Shown here: piece after piece, positions 1-10,726 of the stretch
Layout of the letters: the number at the start of each line of letters is the position of its first letter
Numbering within the stretch: the first letter of the stretch is position 1
Assembly: GCA_033296885.1 (NCBI GenBank)
Contig: MU863889.1
Location: 1-64,000, forward strand
Reading direction: 5' to 3'
From: Triangularia verruculosa
Lineage: Eukaryota > Ascomycota > Sordariomycetes > Sordariales > Podosporaceae
Length of the DNA: 64,000 nucleotides
Notes under the pieces: model-generated
What the model was told of the DNA's origin: nothing
Database searches by the model: none
What the model saw: the letters and a program-made list of their open reading frames with translations, nothing else
Position numbers and translations under genes: made by a program

Positions 1-257
1 AAATGCTCGGTGACGGGTAAGCTCTTCGGGCAAAGACTTGGCCGAATCCTCCATTCCTTTGCACCTATAACCACGTAGTATTACAGCTGCCAGTCTACTG
101 TAAATTAGGCCTCACAGGGACCTATTTTAACATTACTTATATTATTTAAATAATAGTTAATAAAAGTCTTTAAGTTTCTATATTTAGCACACTTTATTAT
201 TTAACTAAGTAAATAACTACTATCTATTATAAATTAGTTTAATATATTATAGATTTT

Positions 258-648
258 TGTGACGAACCCCTGTACAGAACCTCTGAAAGAGATACTCGGT
301 TGAAGGCTACTTCTGACAATTGGTTCGGTGCAGCTAAACAGTACACAACAAGATGTTTCAATGTAAACACAAGATACCGTGAATACAAGCTATGATTGCA
401 TACTGCGGAACTATCTACAAGCTATCTAGTTCCTCCGTATATATAGACCTGTGGATCACCTGGATCACGTCCCCTAAGGGTGATCTGGATCACCTTTCCT
501 TCCTGTAGCTCACTATGCTCACCGTGATCCTGTCGCTCCGCTCACCGGGATCACCGTGAGCCTTTCGCTCCACTCCCGATTGGTCCGTAATGATTGGCTA
601 GGAGCGCCCCGCGCCCCGTGCGTTAGTTCTTCATCAACGATTGTGACA
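258..648. mobile_element. Probable solo LTR with 5-bp target duplication
   Basis: A 391-bp GC-richer island begins TGTGACGAACC and ends TTGTGACA, so it has the TG...CA ends of an LTR. The five bases before it (253-257, ATTTT) are repeated directly after it (649-653, ATTTT), as expected for a target-site duplication made by an LTR-retrotransposon integrase. No internal domain or second LTR is seen nearby, so it would be a solo LTR left by recombination. It carries several GGATCACC/GGTGATCC palindromic words and is much less mutated than its surroundings, so it is probably younger. The duplication is low-complexity and could be chance. Confidence 0.5.
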
Positions 649-2743
649 ATTTTAAAAGAAAGTTCTTTACCGTCTACTTTAATAAGTAATTCTTTTCGGG
701 GGGTATATAATCCTACCTTATTTATAAATCCCGACCGTACTACCTATATGGAACACTAGGTACCTTACGCGGTCGGGTTTTTAATTTCTTAAGTTAGTCT
801 ATCTATAGATATCTCCGGAAAAACTAGATTATTTAAAACCTCGTTCCGCTACTCTATAATCCGGAAATTACTATAAAGGTTCGGCCTCGCATTAAAGATA
901 TTATAAATAGTATTATAGTCCTTAAAGTACCCGCTAAAATTATAATTATAAATAGAAATAAAAGATTATTTACGAAAAGTAAAGGGGTAGGTTTTAGCTT
1001 TTTATATAGAGGATATTTCGGTTTATATAAATCTAGGAACTATTAATAACTCGCTAAATATAAGAAAAACAATAGAATCCTATAACTTACTTCTTTAATA
1101 TATCTTATATACCTTTAGCAAAATCCCTCTTAAACCCTATCTTAATCTCAGGTTCCTTATCTTACTATACAACTATACAAAGAAGGTCCTAGTTACAAGA
1201 AATTAGTATAGATCCTATCTCTCTCTTTACAAGTATACCGACTTCATACGTCGCCTTACATATTTTCTATAACCTCGCACTAATATAGGCATACAACTTC
1301 AACAGGGCACTTTAATCTATCCAGCTCCCTTCGTACATATAATTATAATAGTCAAATAACCAAAGATACTCTTCCATAACTATATAATTCTCTATCGTTA
1401 AATATATCAGTGCTTTTTCCATTACTAATAGAGGAATTATATATCTAAGCTCGTCTTTAATATACTATATTTTATTAATAACAATATTATAATTAAAGAA
1501 AATAAAAAACAAGCTCTTTAATTATACTTATATTATATACTATATTTTAAATAGTATAAATAATAGATTTCTTTATCGTTCTTTTTTATTATAATATAAA
1601 TATTTATATTTTCTATCGTATAAACTTAACGATTAGCCTATTTAGATTCTTATTTAATCGCGCTTTAGTTAAACGTATAATTAACTTAATAAAATACTTT
1701 ATTATTTTTATATTACGCAGGTCTAATTCTTTAAATCTCGCCTTATATTTAACTTATATTAATACTTTTAATTAAATTTATATATAGATCTTAGTAACGT
1801 ATACTTTCTAAATATCTATTATCGAGATATACTTTTACTTAGAATTAGTACTAAACTTCTTATAAACGGGATTACCGTTAATCCTAAATTTATCCTTAAA
1901 AAGCCCGTCTTATAAAGCGGCCTCGATTAGGTCGTTTAGGTCTATCCCCTTCTTCCCTCTTCGATCCTAAGTACCTTAGTCGAAATCTTCTCTTTTAGCT
2001 CTCTTATTAGTTCGGTTATCTTTATTAAATTTACTGCGCTTTCTGCTACTTACGTTTATTTAAGCGAACTTAGAAAGTCTAGAAGGTATAAGTAGATAAG
2101 GTATAATAATATAAGAGCTTCCTCTGAGTTCTTTGATAATGATGTGAGATGAGAACGGAGGGGGAAGGAAGAGAGTGAAAGGAATAAGGGAAAGAGAGGA
2201 ATAAAGGAAAGAGAGAATAAGGAAAAAAGAAATGTTAAAAGAAATACTAACTATTTATAAATATACGGCTTAAGTAAATACAATAAAGGGGTAAAGATAA
2301 TCTTTTAAATTCCTCCGACCCTCCTTTTATACCAGTATTATAAGGGTATAATATATTTATTTAATAGTTTTTTAAAAATTAATATACTTTTTATTAACTT
2401 AAGTTCGAAACTTTAGTTAATATTCCTATAATATAGATAAATAAATATAAAAACGGAAAGTATTTTAATTATATAAATTATAAGGACTTTATAATTACCT
2501 TTGAAAAAATATATAAAATATACGGTTTTTTTATTTAAATTTAACGTTAAATATAATTTATATAATCGTTAAAAAACTTTTTATTCATTTCTTTTAATTT
2601 TTAATAATGTAAATTTTATTTAATTAATTTAGTAACGGAAAATTATATTTATTTTACTATTTTCCGTAATACTACTACTACTTTTTTATAAATAAAATAA
2701 AAATATATACTTTTAAAGAAGTATAGAATATTTTTTATTTTAT

Positions 2744-3480
2744 AAACGGGGTCTATATATTATATTTAGGAGCCGTTTTTAGCTCCTTATCCCTTAATAT
2801 TTATAGGGTTAAGCGACCTCTAAATACGGCTCTAGGTATATATATATGTTTATCTCCGAAAACTACTCTAATATCTCGAAAGGTAAGGATATCTAACTTA
2901 TAAAGAAGTATAGAAATATATACTTTATTTTTTAAACGGGGTTCGTATACTGTATCTAGAAGCCGTTTCTGGCTCCTTATTATAACCCCTAACATCTGCA
3001 GGGTCAAATGACCTCCAAATACGGTTCTAGGTATATGCGTGTTTCTACTTCCGAGAACTACTCCAATACCTCGGAGGGGCAAGGATGTCCGGCTTACAAA
3101 GAAGTATAGAAATATACACTCCATTTTTAGACGGGGTTCGTATACTGCATCTAGGAGCCGTTTCTGGCTCCTTATCCCTCAACATCTGCAGGGTCGAGCG
3201 ACCTCCAAACACGGCTCTAGGTGTATATATATTTCCACCTCCGAGAACTACTCCAATACCTCGAAGGTAAGGATATCCGACTTACAAAGAAGTATAGAAA
3301 TATATACTTTACTTTTTAAACGGGGTTTGTATACTATATTTAGGAGCCGTTTCTGGCTCCTTATTATAACCCTTAATATCTATAGGGTTAAGTAACCTTT
3401 AAATACAGCTCTAAATATATATATATTTCCACCTCCGAAAATTACTCTAATACTTCGGAAAGGTAAGGATCTCTGGCTTA
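2744..3480. repeat. Tandem repeat, about 4 units of 189-195 bp
   Basis: Units start with A(A/G)ACGGGGT at about 2744, 2934, 3129 and 3318. Each unit holds a hairpin, AGGAGCC-GTTTCT-GGCTCCT, a second short palindrome around GGTCG-AG-CGACC, and a conserved AAAGAAGTATAGAA stretch near its end. The copies differ mostly by C/T and G/A changes; the third copy (3129-3317) is the most GC-rich and the first and fourth are the most A+T-shifted, a pattern that fits uneven RIP. The open frames crossing it on both strands are by-products of the repeat and are not genes. Confidence 0.8.
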
Positions 3481-3789
3481 TAATATTACGTATTTAAAGC
3501 TATAGTCTATAAAGAAAATTATTTACGGTAATTTTAGAATAAATTAGATATAATACGTTTTAACTATATATTCTATATAATATTAGAGATATTAGGTTAG
3601 GTTAGTAGATAAAATAAGTTTAATATTTAAGATACGAAGTTAAGCTACTAAAGTACGAATTTCGTGAGAGAACACTTTTAGAGGAGTCCTGGATTAGCGT
3701 TATAGAATAAGCTTATAAGAGTACCATCAGTAGTAAGTAAGTAAACCATTAGCAGAGTAAGTAGACCATAAGTAACTCAGAGTAGCCCT

Positions 3790-3922
3790 AAGCACGGTGA
3801 GCAAACCCTGAGCAGTCTATGAGCGAGGTGAGCAGACTCTGAGCGAGGTGAGCAGACCCTGAGCAGTCCCTGAGCGAGGCGAGCAGACCCTGAGCAGACC
3901 TTGAGCGAGGTGAGCAGACCGG
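3790..3922. repeat. Minisatellite of GAGCGAGG(T/C)GAGCAGAC units
   Basis: The word GAGCGAGGTGAGCAGAC recurs at 3821, 3841, 3872 (one C for T) and 3903, spaced by 20 or 31 bases, with shorter CCTGAGCAG spacers between. Degenerate GTAAGTAGACCA-like copies precede it from about 3725. It marks the GC-rich right edge of the decayed block. Function is unknown. Confidence 0.75.
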
Positions 3923-4913
3923 AGCCGAAGATAAGCCGGTCCTAAGCTCCGCCTAATTCAGGACAGATAAAGCGGCGAGAAGTCACGTGGCGAATTGTGT
4001 CCAGATTCCGGTGTTACAACAAATTTTATTGCGAGCACTGCTGGGAAGTCTTTCACACCCAGGGTATTCACGAGACGCACATCAAGGCGCGAGATTGTAC
4101 TTATCAGGCCTCCTCATCAAGCTTTATTACACATCATCAACGTTACGAGTTATCGAGAAAGAGTAAAACCAAGATACCTTACTCTTAGCTAGACAATCAA
4201 GCCTCATAACCACATCTTTCAGCACTCTTTTCGTATAGCGATATCACATCTCGGATGGACTCAGTTCATCGCTCGTATGAGTCGTATCTCGTGAAAAGAA
4301 GTCGAATAATAGGGCACAGGACAAGCATCAAAGATAGTCCATGAGTCCCATAATAGCTTAGAAGTTCAGGTCTATACACGATCTTGCAAGGGCAATCGCG
4401 TATTTTAAACCCGGAAGTCGAGGTTGAAACAAGGCCGGACCGGGTTGCGGGGAAACTCGCCAAGTGCCGGCCCCAGGCAGTGGCAGATGCATCCTGTCAT
4501 CCGGGAACGCCCGTTCTGGCAGGTCGATTAGCAGAGTCAACTAATGCCAAGACGCTCAGGATATGCGATTTCGGATCCGATATCCAAACAGCGCCCAAAT
4601 CCACGGTCAAATTGCATATGCTTCCAAGAAAATGTTGAGGGAATTGCAGCACCTGCCAAGCTCACGATCGACGATCCCTCGATACCTTATCCGTCTTCAG
4701 TCCCCACCCCCACTCGGCCGGGATCGCAGACAGGGTTAGGGCTCCTATCAGAATCATCCCAACATTTCCGAAATCGCAAAATGGGACCGATTCCAAGTTA
4801 AAAAACACGAGAATTTGAGGCTGGCGGAACCCACCCACACCGCATTTTTTTAGTCTCAGGACATTCCATCGGCCGACGGACAAGGGAGGAGAAGAGGGCG
4901 GAAAGAGGGAAAC
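3923..4913. other. Intergenic stretch before the carbonic anhydrase gene
   Basis: Small frames of 60-85 codons occur on both strands but none has splice-compatible neighbours or a recognisable motif. The last 200 bases are pyrimidine/purine-skewed and probably hold the promoter and leader of the following gene. No other element was recognised. Confidence 0.6.
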
Positions 4914-5828
4914 ATGATCAGCTCACGTGTCGTGACCACGCCGCTCCTGCAGCAGTCAACGTCCGCAGCTATCCGACGCGCTTTTATCTCCAACTCCCCC
5001 TCCTCCTCTTTTTCTTCTCCTCTAGTCAGGTTCGGACCGTTTCACTTCCCCACTCGTGCTGCGCCTTCACTGCTCCGTCATTGCTCATCTGACTCCCACT
5101 CATCGTCATCGTCAAACCTACCCAAAGCCAACCCCTCATCCGACAAAACCACCTGGCGCGACATGCCTGAAAAGGACATCTCCCGCTACCTCTGCGAAAC
5201 CCATGCGCGCGTGTTTGAGCACAACCGCACGTGGGCCGCCGAGAAGAAGAGGGTCGACCCCGAGTTTTTCACCAAGCTCTCGGCCGGCCAAAACCCGGAG
5301 TACCTCTGGATAGGATGCTCCGACTCCCGCATCCCCGCTGAGCAAATTACCGGGCTTGAACCCGGTCACGCCTTCGTCCACCGCAACATTGCCAACCTGG
5401 TCTGCAACACGGATTTGAACGTTATGGCCGTCATCAACTACGCTGTGCGGCACTTAAAGGTCAAGCACATTGTCGTGTGCGGGCATTACGGATGCGGTGG
5501 TGTCAAGGCTGCCATGACGGCCAAGGATCTCGGCATCTTGAACCCCTGGTTGAGAAACATCAGAGATGTGTACAGGCTGCACGAGAAGGAGCTGGATGCG
5601 ATCCCGGATGAGGAGGCGAGGTACAACAGGCTGGTGGAGCTGAACGTCATTGAGCAGTGCAAGAACGTGGTCAAGACGGCGGGCGTGCAGCAGAGCTATG
5701 CCGCGAACAGCTACCCGATTGTGCACGGGTGGGTGTTTGGGTTCAACGATGGGTTGCTGAGGGATTTGAAGATCGACTTTGAGGGCATGCTGAAGGATAT
5801 TCAGAAGATTTACAACTTGGTTGACTGA
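4914..5828 (+). CDS. Beta-carbonic anhydrase, probably mitochondrial
   Basis: One uninterrupted frame of 304 residues. The beta-class zinc site is complete: Cys135 and the Asp137-Arg139 dyad in CSDSR, then His191 and Cys194 in HYGCGG. The enzyme converts CO2 and water to bicarbonate and a proton. Residues 1-80 are rich in Ser, Arg and hydrophobics and almost free of acidic residues, as in a mitochondrial presequence; the catalytic domain starts near residue 84, where an internal ATG (5163) could yield a shorter cytosolic form. The first ATG was chosen because it adds the presequence. Filamentous fungi usually have several paralogues; this one resembles the mitochondrial type, but the paralogue cannot be fixed from sequence alone. 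Confidence 0.93.
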   Translation: MISSRVVTTPLLQQSTSAAIRRAFISNSPSSSFSSPLVRFGPFHFPTRAAPSLLRHCSSDSHSSSSSNLPKANPSSDKTTWRDMPEKDISRYLCETHARVFEHNRTWAAEKKRVDPEFFTKLSAGQNPEYLWIGCSDSRIPAEQITGLEPGHAFVHRNIANLVCNTDLNVMAVINYAVRHLKVKHIVVCGHYGCGGVKAAMTAKDLGILNPWLRNIRDVYRLHEKELDAIPDEEARYNRLVELNVIEQCKNVVKTAGVQQSYAANSYPIVHGWVFGFNDGLLRDLKIDFEGMLKDIQKIYNLVD

Positions 5829-6637
5829 GCGGGGTTACTTTGGATAGGACATTTAATGTTTTCAATGGCATTTCGAACACATAGGCCGGGGTTGGGTGAG
5901 TGAGCTTGATGACAACGCATGGATGACATCCTTCAACCCCACCAGCGCAGTCCGCTTTGGGTTACTGTTACTGTTCCAAGTGCGCTAGGCAAGCCTGCCG
6001 GGATGCAATGAGGGGGCGTGGCTGATGAGTCCTGCCATCCCATCTTTTGAAGGCACAGATCGGAAGCTGAATTTGGGACTCACCCGAGTGGATGCAGGGA
6101 CCGGCCGGGATTGTAGAAAAGAAGCTGGCGGCTTCCTACGCCATGTTACTTCATGGGAGTGATGCCTGAAGACAATAAACATTTGTCGCGATGACACGAT
6201 CGGGACCAATGAATCGACCGCCAAGCACCTGCCGTCGGGCGGCCCAGCCTGCGCCAGCGTGCCGGGAACCAGGGGTTCAGATTGCCCCAGGGTCGTGGCT
6301 CACCAGGAACGCCCAATCGCGGGGAAGGTCGCTAGCGAAGTCAACGTCGCGCCTGTCCCGAAATGTCAAGGGCTCAATTTTCATCATGAACTGGTGTGGG
6401 TAAGGTGCCATGGATGGCGTCGGGAGAAGGCGCAGATGGCACCACCTAAAAATGCCACGGCACTTTGTGTCCGGTCTTCCTCTGTTTTGAAGTCCGGTTC
6501 TCGTCTCGCCAGTTTTCTCGTCTCCTCACATCTTTTGACGTGTGGTATTGACCATTGCATTGGACTGTTTTTTGTTTTTTTTGTAGCATTCCCAGTCAAC
6601 GTATTTCTTTCCATTGTTAGCTCTGATTTCTTACAAG
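5829..6637. other. Intergenic stretch between carbonic anhydrase and fasciclin genes
   Basis: No convincing gene. A frame that overlaps the next gene's start (6259-6792) lacks family features and is best read as a shadow plus leader. A T-rich tract (6567-6585) lies shortly before the next start codon. Confidence 0.6.
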
Positions 6638-7940
6638 ATGGTCTTTGGACTATCACCCTTTGGGTCGACATCAAGCCTCCCGGCCACCCTCTTGGCTGTC
6701 ATAGCCATCTTTGGGTGCGTACCGGCGGCCGTCAGAGCAGCGGACTTGGACAGTGTCCTTGCCGGTCAAACGAATCTCACAACGTTTCGTGAACTTGTCA
6801 AGGTATGCCACACCCTCCTACCCATTCCCAATTGCTAGTCACCGCTAACCTGTCCCTCAGGACCACCCCGATATCTTCGCCAAGCTCCCCACTGGCGTCA
6901 CCGTCGCCGCCCCAAACGACAATGCCTTTGACAAGCTCGGCAACTTTGACGAATGGCGCGACAACAAAACCCACGTCGAAGCCGTGTTGAAATACCACGT
7001 CATGCCCAAAGTCGTCTCCATGCCGTCCATCATCAAAGGCGACTCCATCTGGGCGCCCACCCTCCTCACTGACCCGGCATACTCTCTAATCAAGGGTGGT
7101 CAACGCCTCATCCTCACCAAACAGCCCGGCGGGGAAGTCGTCTTCACCTCTGGCTTCGCCAACCGCGGCACCGTCATAGTCGAAGACGTCGCATGGGACA
7201 AGGGCCTCGTCCAAGTCATCGATTCCGTCATGCGAATCCCCGAGGGTCTCGAATCCACAGCTCGCAACGCCTACCACGACATGACGGCCTTCCTCGGCGC
7301 GCTCTTCGCAGCAGACCTCTATGACGAGCTGATTGTCCCCACCAAAGACATCACCATCTTTGCTCCCACCAACGCTGCCTTTCAGAAGCTCGCCAGCACC
7401 CTCTCCGCCTTCCCCAAGGAAGAACTAAAGTCCATCTTGCGGTATCACGTTGTTCCCGGAGAGGTCTCACAGATTTGGGAACTGCAGAACTCCTCGTCGC
7501 TGGCCACGGCGGAGAAGAACCAGTCGATTCACATTCTGCGGCACACGAATTTTATCTTTGCGAACTCTGCCCAGGTGCTGCAAACTGATATTCTCATTGC
7601 GAACGGGGCGGTTCACTTGATTGATAACGTGTTGAATCCAAGGTCGAACGCGACGAGACCGGACGTGGAGGCTACCTCTCAAAAACCGGTTTTCAGTGTG
7701 GTAGGGACCGAGACGGGGACGGGAACGGCGGTGCCAACGCCGTTTACGGAGCATTTGCCTTGCACGGTGAGTTGTCCGGTTACGGAGGTGGTGCAGACGC
7801 CGACGACGGGGACGCCCACGAGGAGTGTGGTGAGGGGAGGGGGGAATCCGACTTCTACGAATGGGGGGGTGAAGTGCACGGGGGTGGTGGGGGTTGGGAT
7901 GGGGGTTGTGATGGGGGCTGCGGGGTGGGTTGGGTTGTGA
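6638..7940 (+). CDS. Secreted two-domain fasciclin (FAS1) protein, probably GPI-anchored
   Basis: Two exons, 6638-6802 and 6861-7940, joined in phase 0 across a 58-base intron (GTATGC...CAG) give 414 residues. Residues 10-35 form a signal peptide. Two FAS1 repeats follow: the first has APNDNAF and ends at QVIDSVM, the second has FAPTNAAF, RYHVVPG and HLIDNVL, the typical H1 and H2 boxes. A Thr/Pro/Gly-rich stretch then leads to a hydrophobic C-terminus without charged residues, as in a GPI attachment signal. FAS1 proteins mediate adhesion at the cell surface or wall. The ATG at 6638 was chosen because it starts the signal peptide directly. The last 60 codons are unusually G-rich. Confidence 0.88.
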
Positions 7941-8651
7941 GAGTAGGGAACAGGAAGGGGGAAGGGGGGAAGTATTGATACCCGGGTTTGTGGGGTTGTT
8001 ATATTGCTTTAATGGAAGGTTTTGGGAAGGTTTCGAGAGTTCATTGATAGAGTGGAAATCTGGGTGAAGTCCAAGGTAAGGTACTGTTGACTTTGGTCCG
8101 TGTGCTGATGATGTGAGAGTACCTGATTTTCTTTAGCCCAATAGAGGTACGTGCATAGGGGAAAGCAACGTCCTTGATCACCCGGTGATAGTTTTGGTCA
8201 CGACCGTTGCTGCGGCTTGAGAAGCCACTGCGGCGCTGTCAAGGTTACGCCTGTGTTGTGAAGTACCGACCGACATCAAAGTCTATCCAGCTAAGAGACT
8301 CTAACACTATCAATTCCTCGCCGTAATCCGTCATTAGAGGCATATATTCAGCTATGTTAAGTTTCATGTACACAAACAAAACCGGATGTAGACCTATATG
8401 ATTGAGGAACGCTCCCGAGATTTAACCTTAGAAGAAGATATCTGGGAAATTAGGCAGAGTATTAAGGACTTCGGCTTTGGTGTATTATTGCCCGCGCCAC
8501 GCAAGTTTGTATGAGAAGGCGTGGTGAGCTGCACTATTGATGCAACTCGGTGTCAATCTCCCCATTCGGGACAAATATCTTTCAGCTCTCAGCTCAGTTA
8601 CATGTTGTGCCACACAGGGCCTCACGACCCCTGAGATCTTGGCAAACCACT
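7941..8651. other. Intergenic stretch after the fasciclin gene
   Basis: No gene recognised. The first 100 bases continue the G-rich run of the fasciclin 3' end. A possible non-coding leader exon of the next gene lies at its right end: ATGAACAAAATC at 8652 is followed by GTAAGA, with an acceptor at 8729. Confidence 0.5.
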
Positions 8652-8748
8652 ATGAACAAAATCGTAAGAACCTCCGCGTCCTAGTTGTCTTTTCTTGAAC
8701 GTCCCTTTACGCCACTTTGCACCCAACAGTGTTCCTCAGCTGTTCCCG

Positions 8749-10242
8749 ATGACCCGAAAGGTCTTGTTCTTGTTTTCGGGCTTCATCATCGGTAAGTAAA
8801 ATCGTGACTTGACGCAGCTTTCTGGCTGACTGAGCGTCCGTAGTAAGCTTAGCGGCCAACATATTTTTTTGCTATCATGTATCACGCCAACGGTCAAAGA
8901 AATCGCTCTTTACAGGGTCAGCGTGACTCAGCTTGCACAAAACTTGCAAACCCAGGGCTTGAATAACAGCAATAACGTTGCCCACCTCATCCATCCAGCC
9001 TTGCCCAGTTACTGGTATTGGGGAATATCCGGCATTTGCGATGTTTTCGAGGCACCAAGTCCCGAAGAGGGCGCGCAAAACTGCCGCCGAGCATTCCCGC
9101 CCACTCAAAATCTCCTGGCTCTTCTTGAGGAGTCATTGCGAGACAGCCTCGGCCATGACAACCGCTTCAGCAACTACAACAACAACGACACAGAACGGGT
9201 CATCAGGAACGTCATCTCATCCTGGAATGCAACAATAAGTAAGCCCAGAGTTGCAAGCTTTCTACGGGAAAAAGAAGATGGACTCGCTGTTTGGCTCAAA
9301 GCCAGCGTCGGCTTGGTCATCGCTGCCGTTGTTCTGGATTTTGGTATCGCCATTGTTGCGCCATGTTTATTCAGGGAGCCGGACAAAACACTATCGTCCC
9401 TCTCGTTCGTCAGTGAGCTATTGGCCCTCGGAGCAGGTGTCTCGGCAGTCTTATCCATGAAATATGGAGTCCGTGGTGCAGCCATGTCGAGTGAAAGTGG
9501 CGGGCCGGCCATCATTGTCTTGTTCGTTGGCGTTGCAATCCGGACCTTGCCAATAGCAATGGGGCTGTTCTCTTTTCACGATCCTCGACCTCGCTATCCC
9601 CAAGACTGGAGACCGCCACCTCGTCCGTACGACGACTACTACCCGCCGCCACCTGGGCCACCTCATATACCGCTTGTTCCTATCCCGCCACCTACCGCAC
9701 CACGAAACCCCCCAGTTGACCCAGAAAGCAGACGAAAGGATATTGGATACGCCGGTGAAAAGTTTATTTTCAACTTCTTCCGCCAACGCTCACTGCCCAA
9801 GTGGTCCTACCATAACTGGACCAGCGGCCTCCGTTCATGGAAAGGCGAGTATCCTGATTTCGACGGCTGGGAACGAGACCATGCGGACTTTACGTACGAC
9901 GACATCCACGGACGGATGCGTCAGGTGCTCTCCATCCACGGGGCACAGATTTTGCCTCATTGGCAACGTGAGTTTTTCCCTTGGGGGCAACGTGGGGCCC
10001 GATACCATATCGAAGTCAAGAGCACGCCGCTTAACTGTGAGACACCATTTTTCATCAGCAAGGATCAGGTCCGTAAAATGCAGCTGTATGCGCATAGCCC
10101 GATGAATGCGTATATCATTGCGAGGGTGTATCATGTGGAGTCTGCGACGCCTAGGGTGAGATGGTTTTCTAATCCGCTGCAAAATGGGGATTTGGAGCTT
10201 TTGCCGCTTGAGAATGGGAAGTTTGAGGTTAGGACTAGGTGA
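8749..10242 (+). CDS. SUR7/claudin-like membrane protein fused to a NOV_C (DUF3883)-like nuclease fold; apparent frameshift
   Basis: The favoured model has exon 1 at 8749-8791 and exon 2 at 8844-10242 (intron GTAAGT...TAG), about 480 residues, but exon 2 must change frame within a run of seven T at 8864-8870. With one more T, a hydrophobic N-terminal helix runs straight into the long frame. Next comes an extracellular loop with two Cys, then three further helices, giving the four-helix layout of SUR7/PalI proteins. A Pro-rich linker leads to a C-terminal domain with GYAGEKF, YHIEVKST (Glu-x-Lys) and a late Gln (FFISKDQ), which matches the PD-(D/E)xK pattern of NOV_C domains. A fully spliced alternative, 8652-8663, 8730-8791 and 8844-10242 (490 residues), keeps frame but loses the first helix. 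A donor at 10239 could also change the last residues. Confidence 0.6.
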
Positions 10243-10726
10243 GTTTTGGTATTGTTTGGATAGGTACCTGTTTTGAGTCTGAGAGGGTAGTGACTGACTA
10301 TCGTGTAGACCGCTTAGATAAAACCGTCACATCTTCGTTGTCTTTGTTTACATGTGCCTGATCTTGACACATCGCCGAGAAAGTCGGTGGCAAAGAGTTC
10401 CGAGCAGTGTTCGTCGCAGAAGCAGATGTTTCCTTCATTTTATCGGTACCTACTCGGGGCTGTCGCTCTGCAAACACAGATTTGCAACCTACGTGCTCCA
10501 ATCTAAGCTGCCGTTCGTCTTTCAAGATTAGGCTCTTACGGGGTAGTACCTATCTTTGCGTTAAAACGACGTGATAGTGATTTAAGCGGTTTTTCTTGCC
10601 ATAACAGCGGCTAGAGAAAGGCCCCAATGGGAGTACTTGAGTCGTTAAACACCTCATGTTGGAAACATTTGCAGGGGGTTGACTACCTAAGGTATCCTAT
10701 AGGTTCCACTACGTAGGGCCGGGATT
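10243..10726. other. Short intergenic stretch between convergent genes
   Basis: Lies between the 3' ends of the membrane-nuclease gene and the minus-strand GH55-PLC gene. Only shadow frames are seen, and no motif was recognised. Confidence 0.6.

Larger units (their letters stand above)
65..3660. repeat. A+T-rich decayed repeat block (RIP-like)
   Basis: The stretch is very rich in A, T and TpA steps and has no long reading frame, in sharp contrast to the gene-bearing sequence after 4.9 kb. In sordariomycetes such blocks are usually transposon remnants mutated by repeat-induced point mutation, which turns CpA into TpA. Two GC-richer islands interrupt it: the LTR-like element at 258-648 and the tandem repeats near 2.74-3.48 kb. 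An 8-base inverted repeat (CCCGACCG at 730-737, CGGTCGGG at 770-777) could be the end of another small element. No protein of a specific transposon family can be read. Confidence 0.75.

Noticed and set aside
2801..3395. Frames of 61-118 codons on both strands in the A+T-rich block
   Set aside because: They are translations of the 190-bp tandem repeat; the peptides repeat with the units and have no start context.
3085..3922. CRISPR array
   Set aside because: Repeats are long tandem units or a minisatellite without uniform spacers, and the genome is fungal.
6259..6792. 177-codon plus frame before and into the fasciclin gene
   Set aside because: It overlaps the fasciclin signal peptide exon in another frame and has no domain.
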